Assembly (NCBI GenBank): GCA_023251775.1 | Contig: JAHEYC010000036.1 | Coordinates: 1-34,134 of the forward strand | DNA length: 34,134 nucleotides | Direction: 5' to 3' | Source: Sphingobacteriaceae bacterium | GTDB taxonomy: Bacteria > Bacteroidota > Bacteroidia > B-17B0 > Aurantibacillaceae | Shown: piece by piece, positions 15,063 to 23,654 of the stretch | Numbering within the stretch: the stretch's first letter is position 1 | How the letters are laid out: each line of letters starts with the position of its first letter | Notes under the pieces: model-generated | Seen by the model: only the letters and a program-made list of their open reading frames with translations | What the model was told of the DNA's origin: nothing | Database searches by the model: none | Position numbers and translations under genes: made by a program

Positions 15063-17897
15063 TTATTGCTTCTTATCAATAATGATCTTAGAGGTATGTT
15101 TTTTATTAGTTACGGAATTACTTAGCGTAATAAAATAAGAGCCTGCCTCTAGTGAATGAAGATCAAGGATCATAAAGCCTTTGTTTAATACATCAGCCGA
15201 ATGAACCTTTCTTCCTAAAAGATCTGTAACGATCAACTTATCATAGTCAACACAATTACTTACATTAAATGTTCCATTACTAGGATTAGGATAAATGCCA
15301 ACTTCTAAAACGTCCTTGAACTCTACAGCTTCAATAGTTGAATAGGTAAACGTTTCATCTCTATCAACTATTTTTAAACGATAATAATTTATTCCCGGCA
15401 TTGGATAATAATCCATTGCTGAATAACTCAAAGTACGTTTACTGCTTCCTGCAGCTTTCACGTCTTTCATTTTAGTCCAATTCTCCGCATCCACCGATCT
15501 TTCTATCTCAAAGCGGTCGCTATTCAATTCATTTGCTGTTCTCCAATTTAAACAAACATCTTGTGAGCAAGCTACAGCATTAAAGTTGAGCATCTCAATT
15601 GGTAAAGGACTGTTAGGAGGATATGTACTTCCAATAGTGAAATATGAATTGTCTACAATATTAGATGCATCTACCGTAAAATAAACTCTATCTCCACCAA
15701 CGTTTGCTGTTGCACCCGCAACTACGGTAAAGTTACTCGCAGTATTTGGTCGGTTCAATAAACTATAACCCGATGCTGCACCCGGAGAGGTACCAATATT
15801 ATAATCGCTAAAGTCAAAATAAATGGCAACAGTTCCACCTGCAGTTCCAACCACATCAGTTTTATCAATGTACCAATCGTTTTGCCAACGCAATTGAATT
15901 GGCGCAACTATATTAGCAACTGAAGTTGAGAATGTAGGACAACTAATTCCGGCGCACATGTAATCACCATTATCTTTTAAATAAGCTGCCGCATTGGTAC
16001 TTAACGTAAAGCCCATGCCGGCCGATTCGCGGGTTGAACAAACACTATCAGTTGCACTAACGCGACCAACACCCAAAACATAACGTTGATAGGTGGTGGT
16101 GGTTGGTGGTGTATATTTTGTACCAGTAATAGCAAAATTATGAAATGCTGCTTGATTTGAATTCAATAGAACACGACGCGTATCATTTATTGCCGAATTG
16201 AACACTGCAATTTCTGTTTCTTTTAAAGCAGGATATCTGTCAATTGTATTTCTGTATCCACCAATATATAAGCTTCCTGTAATACTCGCACCAACCGTAG
16301 TTGTTGCATTTGATAATGGGGCATTAACGCCATTGAGATATGCCGATTGAGTTCCTGCTGCCAATTGTGTAAGTTCAACTGCAAACGGTGTAGCAGGATA
16401 AGTTACATTTGGACTAGAAGGACACCAAAGGATCCATTCTTTTAAGCCTATCAACGAATTTCCGGCAGCATCCCAAGTACCACCCGAGTTTCCAATACCA
16501 ATACCTACCCCCGAGGTTGTATTATTTACATTATCTACGCCACCTAATTTTACAAAAGCTCCATTCGTATTAACAGCAGAGTTACTCGCTATTGCAGAAA
16601 GTGTGATAGGATATGCAGAAACAGGACGATTAGCCACTAATCCTTTTTGCGCACCATTAAATTTTATAGCCGGGATAGTTGTACTATTCCTTTGTACAAC
16701 ACCACTAAGCATTATCAAAGGTTGGTTTGTTGTAACAGTAGGACTAGCATTTGCACCCGTGCTACTTTGATCGTACCAAGTTGCTACAGAAGCGCTTTGT
16801 ATACTTGCCGGTAATGTTCCAAGTGTTGGTCCTGCTATACTGTAATACTGCCCTTGTGTCCATTGTAAAAATCTAATATCTGTTGTTGATGGTATGGTAC
16901 CAAAAGTTACGATCTCTTGTATCCAACCATTCAAACCTGTTACACCATCATTTCTTTTTCCAATATTTAATGGTTGACCACGATCACTAAATGTTCCCGC
17001 TGCTCCACCTGCTAAAATAGAAGTTGCATTCAGCGAAGCAGATTGTGCAGCTGCGGTGGTGTTAAAGGTCCATATACCATTTGGTTGCGCTGCATTAAAA
17101 CTTGATGTAGGATTAAAAAAAGTTGCCGCCACTCCATTACCTACTATGTGATTCATAGTACCTGCCCCAACGTTGTAATAAAAATCAAAAGGAGAAGGAT
17201 AATTATTATTTGGTGCAATACCGGTCTTACTCACAAATGTGTTATAGGCCCCGGCTAAATTCGCGTTAACTCTTGCAACACCATTAAAACAACAAGCCGT
17301 ATTGTAACCCACAAAACCTGCAGTTGCTAAACCATCACTAATATCCTGGAACTTAATGGCCGGTCGTCCACTTTGATATTCAATAACGCCTGCATTCATT
17401 ATTCTTGGCTGATCGGCAACAGTATTCTGTAAGGCATTTCTTGCGTTCCCGCTTTGATCGTACCAAATAGTAACCGAAGCGCTATTAACAGTAATAAATG
17501 CTTTCATAGTGGCAGTATCCAGATCACCATTCGCAGTAAAGCCAATATCTGTAGTAGGATTTCCAACAGCAGAACTTCTTATCCTAATAGCGCTACCCGC
17601 ATAATTACAATTGAGCTTTCTTAAACTATAACACGCTTCTGAAGTTGTTGAAATTGCACTTAGAGGATTAGGAACAAGAACAAATGTTTTTAATGTCGCT
17701 GTATCAAGATCTCCGCAACTTGTAAAACCAATATTTACTGTTGCATTATCGCAACCGCGTCGAACTTGAATTGCACTGCCTGTATAAGTTGTAATGATCT
17801 TTCTTAATCCATAAGCTGCAACACTTCCGTAATGTACTTGAGAGTTTACAAAAGACGATGTACAGATCAATAAAAATATTAAGAAAAGCCTCTTCAT
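15063..17897 (-). CDS. T9SS type A cargo with arabinofuranosidase B-like/LamG-like modules
   Basis: From ATG 17897 the protein is 944 aa and starts with a clear signal peptide (MKRLFLIFLL, cleavage near VNS|Q). A segment related to the arabinofuranosidase B-type N-terminal fold is duplicated in tandem: YGLRKIITTYTGSAIQVRR at residues 29-47 and YSLRKLNCNYAGSAIRIR at 90-107. Each copy continues to IGF and GDLDTAT. Two lectin-like sandwich modules follow, each starting with a WYDQS motif and carrying an aromatic-rich core. The C-terminal 80 residues (VGIYPNPSNGTF, LEAGSYFITL) are a type A sorting domain. The frame extends upstream to a TTG at 17951, rejected because it would bury the signal peptide and lies upstream of the TAAGTTTG box. 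It probably binds polysaccharide outside the cell; I see no sure catalytic site. Confidence 0.82.
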   Translation of the reverse strand: MKRLFLIFLLICTSSFVNSQVHYGSVAAYGLRKIITTYTGSAIQVRRGCDNATVNIGFTSCGDLDTATLKTFVLVPNPLSAISTTSEACYSLRKLNCNYAGSAIRIRSSAVGNPTTDIGFTANGDLDTATMKAFITVNSASVTIWYDQSGNARNALQNTVADQPRIMNAGVIEYQSGRPAIKFQDISDGLATAGFVGYNTACCFNGVARVNANLAGAYNTFVSKTGIAPNNNYPSPFDFYYNVGAGTMNHIVGNGVAATFFNPTSSFNAAQPNGIWTFNTTAAAQSASLNATSILAGGAAGTFSDRGQPLNIGKRNDGVTGLNGWIQEIVTFGTIPSTTDIRFLQWTQGQYYSIAGPTLGTLPASIQSASVATWYDQSSTGANASPTVTTNQPLIMLSGVVQRNSTTIPAIKFNGAQKGLVANRPVSAYPITLSAIASNSAVNTNGAFVKLGGVDNVNNTTSGVGIGIGNSGGTWDAAGNSLIGLKEWILWCPSSPNVTYPATPFAVELTQLAAGTQSAYLNGVNAPLSNATTTVGASITGSLYIGGYRNTIDRYPALKETEIAVFNSAINDTRRVLLNSNQAAFHNFAITGTKYTPPTTTTYQRYVLGVGRVSATDSVCSTRESAGMGFTLSTNAAAYLKDNGDYMCAGISCPTFSTSVANIVAPIQLRWQNDWYIDKTDVVGTAGGTVAIYFDFSDYNIGTSPGAASGYSLLNRPNTASNFTVVAGATANVGGDRVYFTVDASNIVDNSYFTIGSTYPPNSPLPIEMLNFNAVACSQDVCLNWRTANELNSDRFEIERSVDAENWTKMKDVKAAGSSKRTLSYSAMDYYPMPGINYYRLKIVDRDETFTYSTIEAVEFKDVLEVGIYPNPSNGTFNVSNCVDYDKLIVTDLLGRKVHSADVLNKGFMILDLHSLEAGSYFITLSNSVTNKKHTSKIIIDKKQ

Positions 17898-17926
17898 TTG
17901 GAAGACTAAATTTACAAAAAAAAACG

Positions 17927-17934
17927 CAAACTTA
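17927..17934 (-). promoter_or_regulatory. Candidate -7 box of the lectin-like gene (TAAGTTTG)
   Basis: Read on the minus strand this is TAAGTTTG, matching TAnnTTTG, 29 bases upstream of the ATG at 17897. It supports that ATG over a TTG at 17951. A TTTG lies 14 bases further upstream, closer than the usual 19-21. Confidence 0.4.
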
Positions 17935-18007
17935 CAAGACATAATCGTCAAATATCTTACATCGATCTTGATCGGGGAAATGTTTAATACTTAACCATTT
18001 AGGGACT

Positions 18008-18325
18008 CTATTCCAGCATAAAAATAGCCTCCGAAAGTTCGTTTATAGCTTTATTATTTCTTTGATCTTTTGCAAATTCTAAACCTCTCTTATAATAATT
18101 AAGCGCTTCAGTAGCATTTTTATTCTGCTCGTATAATTTTCCCAAATGAAAAAATGCAGGAATATAATCAGGTTTAAAACGTAAGGTCTTTTTAAATTGC
18201 TCTTCGGCCAAACTAAAATTTCCATTAGAAACATATTCCAAACCTAACGAATAATTCAAAAAAATATCCTGTGGTTCGGTTTGAAGCATGGATAAAAGTG
18301 CTTCTATCCTATTAACGCGCTCCAT
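18008..18325 (-). CDS. TPR repeat protein
   Basis: A 105-aa protein made of about two to three tetratricopeptide repeats, for example FLNYSLGLEYVSNGNFSLAE and AFFHLGKLYEQNKNATEAL. It has no signal peptide, so it should be cytoplasmic. Its ATG follows the pheS stop codon with no base between, so the two genes form one operon. TPR proteins are protein-binding scaffolds; the partner here cannot be told. Confidence 0.82.
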   Translation of the reverse strand: MERVNRIEALLSMLQTEPQDIFLNYSLGLEYVSNGNFSLAEEQFKKTLRFKPDYIPAFFHLGKLYEQNKNATEALNYYKRGLEFAKDQRNNKAINELSEAIFMLE

Positions 18326-19357
18326 TTATTTAGAAACAGAAGTGAATTGTTTTAAGAAACGTACATCGTTCTCAAAAAATAAACGAAGATCTTTTACTTG
18401 ATACTTTAGCATAGCAATACGTTCAATGCCCATACCAAATGCAAAGCCTTTGAATTTGTTGCTATCTATCTTGCAATTATCTAATACTTGCGGATCAACC
18501 ATACCGCAACCCAAAATTTCTACCCAACCCGAATATTTACAAACGTTACAACCTTTACCTCCGCATAAGGTGCAACTGATATCTACTTCTGCGCTTGGTT
18601 CGGTGAATGGGAAATAGCTCGGACGTAAACGTATCTTTGTTTCCTCTCCAAACATTTCTTTTGCAAAATATAAAAGTGTTTGCTTTAGATCGGCAAACGA
18701 AACTTTCTCGTCAATATATAATCCTTCTACTTGATGAAACTGACAATGCGCGCGCGCACTAATAGCTTCATTTCTGTAAACTCGTCCCGGAGAAATTGTT
18801 CTGATAGGAGGTTTTTGTCGCTCCATAATATGCACTTGCACACTGGATGTTTGTGTACGCAATACCATTTCAGGATCTAAACTCACATAGAACGTATCTT
18901 GCATATCGCGCGCGGGATGATCTTCGGGCGTATTTAATGCGGTAAAATTATGCCAATCATCTTCTATCTCTCTTCCATCACTTACCGTAAAACCAATTCG
19001 CGAAAAAATATCAATGATCTCGTTCTTTACAATTGATAAAGGGTGACGACTTCCTAATTGAATAGTTGGATAAGCAGGTGTTGTGAGGTCTGAAGTTGCA
19101 GACTTTGTATCACCGTTAGAATGCTCAAATTTCTCTTTTAATTCGTTGATACGCTCTTGTGCTTTATTTCTAAGATCATTTAATTTGGCGCCGATATCTT
19201 TTTTTAACTCATTTGGAACCGTTCTAAAATCATCAAATAAAATGCTTATTTCACCCTTTTTACTCAACCATTTAATACGGTATTCCTCCACCTGCTCCTT
19301 AGTTTGAGCGGTAAACGATTCAACTTCCTCCAGTAAATTATTGATCTTTTCGAGCAT
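18326..19357 (-). CDS. pheS: Phenylalanine--tRNA ligase alpha subunit
   Basis: A 343-aa class II aminoacyl-tRNA synthetase subunit of normal length. The N-terminal coiled coil (residues about 1-90) is rich in Glu and Lys. The catalytic core shows HPLSIVKNEIIDIFSRIGF, LNTPEDHPARDMQDTFY, ISPGRVYRNEAISARAHCQFH (motif 2; core VYRNEAISARAH) and GFAFGMGIERIAML (motif 3). CTLCGGKGCNVCKYSGW is the Cys-rich segment common in PheS. It joins PheT to charge tRNA-Phe. pheT is not adjacent. Two candidate -7 boxes and a palindrome lie just upstream of the ATG, next to the MITE-like element. Confidence 0.97.
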   Translation of the reverse strand: MLEKINNLLEEVESFTAQTKEQVEEYRIKWLSKKGEISILFDDFRTVPNELKKDIGAKLNDLRNKAQERINELKEKFEHSNGDTKSATSDLTTPAYPTIQLGSRHPLSIVKNEIIDIFSRIGFTVSDGREIEDDWHNFTALNTPEDHPARDMQDTFYVSLDPEMVLRTQTSSVQVHIMERQKPPIRTISPGRVYRNEAISARAHCQFHQVEGLYIDEKVSFADLKQTLLYFAKEMFGEETKIRLRPSYFPFTEPSAEVDISCTLCGGKGCNVCKYSGWVEILGCGMVDPQVLDNCKIDSNKFKGFAFGMGIERIAMLKYQVKDLRLFFENDVRFLKQFTSVSK

Positions 19358-19375
19358 ACAATTTGCTTAATAGAG

Positions 19376-19393
19376 CAAATTTAATCAAATTTA
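19376..19393 (-). promoter_or_regulatory. Two candidate -7 boxes upstream of pheS
   Basis: On the minus strand TAAATTTG occurs twice, at 19376-19383 and 19386-19393; both match TAnnTTTG. A palindrome (AATTTGCT at 19360-19367, AGCAAATT at 19374-19381) lies between the boxes and the pheS ATG and overlaps the nearer box. The MITE-like element starts at 19394, so any -33 element would lie inside it. Confidence 0.4.
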
Positions 19394-19560
19394 TAGAAGT
19401 TATCTAAGAAATAGATTTTGATGCTTTTTCAAGTTTTGGCCTTTCAGACGAGGCGCTTTTCGAAGGGCATACCCAGAGGGTGTCTGTCCAAGAAAAGCTA
19501 CGAAGTATGAAAGGCCAAAACGAAGAAAAAGAACATAAGGTATTTCTTAGATAACTTCTA
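19394..19560. mobile_element. MITE-like 167-bp palindromic element
   Basis: The ends are a perfect 20-bp inverted repeat: TAGAAGTTATCTAAGAAATA at 19394-19413 and its reverse complement at 19541-19560. An inner 14-bp pair (GTTTTGGCCTTTCA and its complement) and a central GGGCATACCC/GGGTGTCTGTCC hairpin make almost the whole element one imperfect stem-loop. Both ends are TA, which would fit a TA target duplication as in IS630/Tc1-type elements, but other explanations exist. It has no credible open frame. It ends 7 bases before the ATG of the vWA gene and begins next to the pheS promoter region. Confidence 0.7.
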
Positions 19561-19567
19561 ACGTAAA

Positions 19568-20713
19568 ATGCGCCTGTTCCTAGTTTATATTATTTTGACT
19601 GTCACGGCTTTAAAAACCAATGCCCAATACATGCATTATGATGTGAGAGATGGTGATACAATTAATAAAGTGGATAAGGATAGTTTACGTCAGGGTGTTT
19701 GGAGAACGTATTACGGAACAGGAAAATTTAAAGCAGAAGTAGTTTACAAAAACAGTAAGAAACAAGGCTTGGAGATCCAATGGCATAATAATATTGGCAA
19801 TTGTGTGAAACAGGAAACGTATTATAATAATGGAATATTAGATGGTCCTATTACGTATTACTCGAAGAACTGTAAAAAAGAATTGATAGAAACATATAAA
19901 AATGGTGTGAAGGAAGGATATGAGATCTCGTATCACAACAATGGAAATATAAAAGCAGAAGGAAATTTTAAGAAGGGAAATTTGGATGGCGTTTATAAAA
20001 TTTATGATAAGGCCGGAAAATTTACCTTTGAAAGTAGAAGTACCAATGAAGAAGTGACCTATGAACCAAACATGGAGGATACATCCAATTATGGCGTTTA
20101 CAAAGTATTGGCGCGAAATTCCAAATGGAAAAAAACAATGATCGTAACTGATCTTACCGGAAGTATGTATCCATATCCTAAAGAAATAAATACATGGTTA
20201 AGATTACATTTTATGAGAGATACTGCGCAACAGTACTTTGTTTTTTTTAATGACGGTGATAATAAAAAAGATGCTGATAAAAAGATCGGCATCACCGGTG
20301 GGATTTATGTTTGCAAAGCAAAAACAACCGAGGACCTTGTAAATACAATGAAACTCACCATTAAAAAAGGCGAAGGCGGCGATTCGCCCGAAAATGTGGT
20401 AGAAGCAATTCTCACAGGATTAAAAAAAGTTCGTAAGCCCGATAATATTATTTTAATTGCCGATAATTGGGCCAAAGCCCGCGACCTAAGTTTAATATCT
20501 CGAGTAAAAGTACCGGTGCGTGTTATTTTGTGCGGTGTTTATGAAGGCATGGAGATCAACACCGATTATTTAAATATTGCTTACAAAACGCGTGGAAGTA
20601 TTCATACCATCGAACAAGACATTACTGATCTTATCAATCAAACATCCGGAAAAAAATTCAACATCAATGGGTTTGATTATATTATTAAGAACGGGAAGAT
20701 CATGGCGAACTAA
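19568..20713 (+). CDS. Secreted MORN-like repeat and von Willebrand A domain protein
   Basis: A 381-aa protein with a signal peptide (LFLVYIILTVTALKTNA|Q). Residues about 40-165 hold four to five short repeats of the MORN/YwqK type (GVWRTYYGTGKFKAEVVYKN, then GLEIQWHNN, GPITYYSKN, GYEISYHNNGNIKAEGNF, GVYKIYDKAGKF). From about residue 185 comes a von Willebrand A-like fold with an intact metal site start: Asp195, Thr197 and Ser199 in TDLTGSM. The later parts GGDSPENVVEAI and DNIILIADN also fit vWA. Such a fusion suggests a surface or periplasmic adhesion or scaffolding role. The ATG is 7 bases after the MITE-like element, so its promoter must lie in or beyond that element. Confidence 0.78.
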   Translation: MRLFLVYIILTVTALKTNAQYMHYDVRDGDTINKVDKDSLRQGVWRTYYGTGKFKAEVVYKNSKKQGLEIQWHNNIGNCVKQETYYNNGILDGPITYYSKNCKKELIETYKNGVKEGYEISYHNNGNIKAEGNFKKGNLDGVYKIYDKAGKFTFESRSTNEEVTYEPNMEDTSNYGVYKVLARNSKWKKTMIVTDLTGSMYPYPKEINTWLRLHFMRDTAQQYFVFFNDGDNKKDADKKIGITGGIYVCKAKTTEDLVNTMKLTIKKGEGGDSPENVVEAILTGLKKVRKPDNIILIADNWAKARDLSLISRVKVPVRVILCGVYEGMEINTDYLNIAYKTRGSIHTIEQDITDLINQTSGKKFNINGFDYIIKNGKIMAN

Positions 20714-20723
20714 ACTTCCAATG

Positions 20724-20804
20724 GCACGCGGATGACGCTGATCTTTTATGATTAACGCTGATAAGATCTTAAAAGATAATAAGCGATCCGCGTCATCCGC
20801 GTGC
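20724..20804. repeat. Palindromic intergenic repeat of the 'GCGGATGACGC' type
   Basis: The arms GCACGCGGATGACGCTGATC (20724-20743) and GATCCGCGTCATCCGCGTGC (20785-20804) pair at 19 of 20 positions. The A+T-rich loop contains a second partial copy (AACGCTGATAAGATCTT). It fills the gap between two convergent genes and probably also acts as a terminator-like hairpin for both. Sequences of this wording occur in intergenic regions of many bacterial genomes. Confidence 0.8.
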
Positions 20805-20816
20805 AATTAGAATGAA

Positions 20817-23498
20817 TTAAAACTCAAAAGTTATCTGCCCATCCCCATCAAAAAAATCTTTGCCACCTTTTAATTTTTCTGTGGCACGACGGTGCAATTC
20901 ACTTGGGGAAAGTCCGCCCTTTTCATTCTTGTCTCCTTTTTTTGATAAGAATTTTTTAGCGTTCTTAATTTCTTCCGGTTCGCGTAAGTTGATCTCTTTT
21001 ACTTTGTACATGGTAAGCTTCTTTCCTTTGGCTTTCATTGCTACCTCAGGTGCAAATTCAGTTAACTTAACCACCTCATCAGGAATAGTTTTTCCCTTTT
21101 CTTTATTGAATTTTATTTCAACTACAGGATCCGGCTGATTCGTGATCAACTCCACATTTGATTCTTCGTGCTCTGTAATAATAAGTGTTTTATTGGTGGT
21201 TGGCTCAGGTAAAAAGCGTTTAGTAAAGTACGACTTGCTTTCTCCATCATAATAAATACACGTGAGCAATTGCGTGTAATAATATTTTTCGATGATAATG
21301 ATGTCCTCATCAAAATGATTCACCAATTCGTAGGTATACAATTTGTAAATTCCTTTGCTCGTGATCGTCATGATCTTATCATCGTCAGCAAATTTTCCTA
21401 AATAGGTTCCGCGTTCTTCTTTATTTAAGCGATGCGTTGTTTCATCAAACCAAATATCCTCTGCGCCAAAAACTGCAGCACCTTTTTCTTTTAATACAGC
21501 TTTGTTTACCGTGTATTTTGTAACAATATTTCCTGCCGCAGTTCGTGCTTTCACAGGTAATTCGGCAAAGTCAACATCCAAATTTAATTTGCGCACTCCT
21601 GTTACTGCTCTCAATATCACAGTTACTTTATCTGTTTCGCTATTTGGATTTGCACTGAACCAAAACACAACACTTTCTTTATTTCCTCTTGTTAGATCGT
21701 ACTCTTTATTAAGCGTTACACCAACAACATTAAAACGCTTCATGAACACAATGCCTTTTGGTCCGTCGCGATAGATCATATTATAAGTGGTCTTCTCATC
21801 ATTTCGTTTAAAAATGGCCACGTGCAAAACATCTTTTCCAATAAATACTTTTTCCGATACCTTGAACACTTTCATTTTACCATCCTTACTAAAGGCAATG
21901 ATCTCATCCATCACACTGCAATCGGTCACAAATTCATCTTTACGTAATCCTGTGCCCACAAATCCCTCTTCACGATTCACGTAAAGTTTTTCTGTAGCCA
22001 TGATCACTTCCGATTTTTCGATAGTCTCTAACTGTTTGCTTTCGGTTCTACGCTCACGTCCTTTACCGTATTTTGTTTTAAGTGTTTTAAAATACTCAAT
22101 GGCGTACTCGGTTAAATTAGCAAGACTGTATTTTACATTTTCGATCTTCGATTCCAGATCTTTCATGAACTCATCGGCTTTGATGCTGTCAAAACGCGTG
22201 ATACGGATCATTGGAATTTGCGTTAAGCGGTGTAGATCTTCGTCTGTTACCTCGCGTAAGAATTTCCGTTTGTGCGGCTTAAAACGAGCATATAAATATT
22301 CGTATAAGGTTTCTTTATTGGCGTACTTCTTAAAATCAATGTACATCTCTTCCTTAATGAATAATTTCTCTAAAGAAGCAAAGTGCCATTTCTCTTGTAA
22401 TTCCTTCAACTCAATTTCCAACTCACGCTTTAAAAGTGCAAGTGTTTTGTGAGTAGAAATTTTAAGCATCTCACTTACACCAAGGAATTTTGGTTTTTGA
22501 TCTTCAATGATACACGCATTTGGCGCAATGCTCATTTCGCAATTTGTAAATGCAAATAAAGCATCGATCGTTTTATCGGTACTAATTCCTGGTTGTAAAT
22601 GGATCTGGATCTCTACATCTTCCGATGTATTATCCTCCACTTTTTTGATCTTGATCTTTCCTTTATCATTAGCAGCTAAAATTGAATCGATCAAAGAACT
22701 TGTTGTTGTGCCAAACGGAATTTCATTGATCACTAATGTTTTTGAATTCAATTCTTTTATTCGCGCGCGAACTTTTATTCTTCCGCCACGCAAGCCATCA
22801 TTGTATTCACTAAAATCGGCAATTCCTCCTGTATAAAAATCGGGATAGATATGTGCTTTCTTTCCTTTTAGAACTTGAATAGAAGCATCAATTAATTCAT
22901 TAAAATTATGCGGTAATATTTTACACGCTAAACCAACGGCAATTCCTTCAACACCCTGCGTTAACAGCAAAGGGAATTTCATTGGCAATGTTACAGGTTC
23001 TTTATTTCTTCCGTCGTAACTTAAAACCCACTCGGTAGTTTTTGGATTGAACACAACATCCAATGCAAATTTCGAAAGACGCGCTTCAATATAACGAGGC
23101 GCCGCTGCACTATCGCCGGTAAACACATTTCCCCAGTTACCTTGGCAATCAATTAAAAGATCTTTTTGTCCAACCGAAACTAATGCATCGCCAATACTCG
23201 CATCACCGTGCGGGTGATACTTCATGGTATTACCAATAAGATTTGCCACTTTGTTGTAGCGACCATCTTCCAATTCCCACATGCTATGCAGGATCCTACG
23301 TTGTACAGGTTTTAAACCATCTTCGAGTGCGGGAACAGCGCGTTCTAAAATAACATAACTGGCATAATCAATGAACCAGTTCTTGAACATTCCCGACACA
23401 TGCAATACGCGATCTACTTCACTATGTCCATCGCCGGAAAATAATTTATTAGCGTCATTTTCATCCGGGTTATAGTTCTTTTTATCCTTCTTGGCCAT
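20817..23498 (-). CDS. parC: DNA topoisomerase IV subunit A
   Basis: An 893-aa type IIA topoisomerase A subunit. DGLKPVQRRILHSMWELEDG, KYHPHGDASIGDALV and AAAPRYIEARLSK are canonical, and the active-site Tyr is Tyr136. Next come a GVEGIAVG region, a coiled-coil tower (residues about 350-470) and a C-terminal beta-pinwheel-like part ending in a Lys/Glu-rich tail. It acts with ParE to separate daughter chromosomes. The motifs and its Bacteroidota-typical short coiled form favour ParC over GyrA, but the two are close. The usual partner lies 5.4 kb away, with four envelope genes between. A TATATTTG box (minus strand, 23527-23534) lies 28 bases before the ATG. Confidence 0.9.
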   Translation of the reverse strand: MAKKDKKNYNPDENDANKLFSGDGHSEVDRVLHVSGMFKNWFIDYASYVILERAVPALEDGLKPVQRRILHSMWELEDGRYNKVANLIGNTMKYHPHGDASIGDALVSVGQKDLLIDCQGNWGNVFTGDSAAAPRYIEARLSKFALDVVFNPKTTEWVLSYDGRNKEPVTLPMKFPLLLTQGVEGIAVGLACKILPHNFNELIDASIQVLKGKKAHIYPDFYTGGIADFSEYNDGLRGGRIKVRARIKELNSKTLVINEIPFGTTTSSLIDSILAANDKGKIKIKKVEDNTSEDVEIQIHLQPGISTDKTIDALFAFTNCEMSIAPNACIIEDQKPKFLGVSEMLKISTHKTLALLKRELEIELKELQEKWHFASLEKLFIKEEMYIDFKKYANKETLYEYLYARFKPHKRKFLREVTDEDLHRLTQIPMIRITRFDSIKADEFMKDLESKIENVKYSLANLTEYAIEYFKTLKTKYGKGRERRTESKQLETIEKSEVIMATEKLYVNREEGFVGTGLRKDEFVTDCSVMDEIIAFSKDGKMKVFKVSEKVFIGKDVLHVAIFKRNDEKTTYNMIYRDGPKGIVFMKRFNVVGVTLNKEYDLTRGNKESVVFWFSANPNSETDKVTVILRAVTGVRKLNLDVDFAELPVKARTAAGNIVTKYTVNKAVLKEKGAAVFGAEDIWFDETTHRLNKEERGTYLGKFADDDKIMTITSKGIYKLYTYELVNHFDEDIIIIEKYYYTQLLTCIYYDGESKSYFTKRFLPEPTTNKTLIITEHEESNVELITNQPDPVVEIKFNKEKGKTIPDEVVKLTEFAPEVAMKAKGKKLTMYKVKEINLREPEEIKNAKKFLSKKGDKNEKGGLSPSELHRRATEKLKGGKDFFDGDGQITFEF

Positions 23499-23526
23499 TA
23501 AAGTGCAAATTCAATTAGTAAACGTG

Positions 23527-23534
23527 CAAATATA
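23527..23534 (-). promoter_or_regulatory. Candidate -7 box of parC (TATATTTG)
   Basis: Read on the minus strand this is TATATTTG, a full match to TAnnTTTG, 28 bases before the parC ATG. No TTG element is seen at the expected -33 position. Confidence 0.4.
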
Positions 23535-23654
23535 ATAGTTGAAGGGCGTTATAGGTGTGAATAAATTGGAGGTTTACTAACAATCTTCATTTTTTTAAGA
23601 ATTAGAAGTGCCTGAAATTAAGGATTTTAGAATTTTGAATTTGGTTCTTTTATT

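Noticed and set aside
17897-17951. TTG start for the lectin-like T9SS gene, adding 18 residues
   Set aside because: It would bury the signal peptide and lies upstream of the best -7 box; the ATG at 17897 gives a typical signal peptide.
22000-22452. 150-codon plus-strand open frame within parC
   Set aside because: It is the antisense shadow of a well-conserved gene; its composition (Ser/Arg/Leu-rich) reflects the opposite strand's Lys/Glu/Asp codons.
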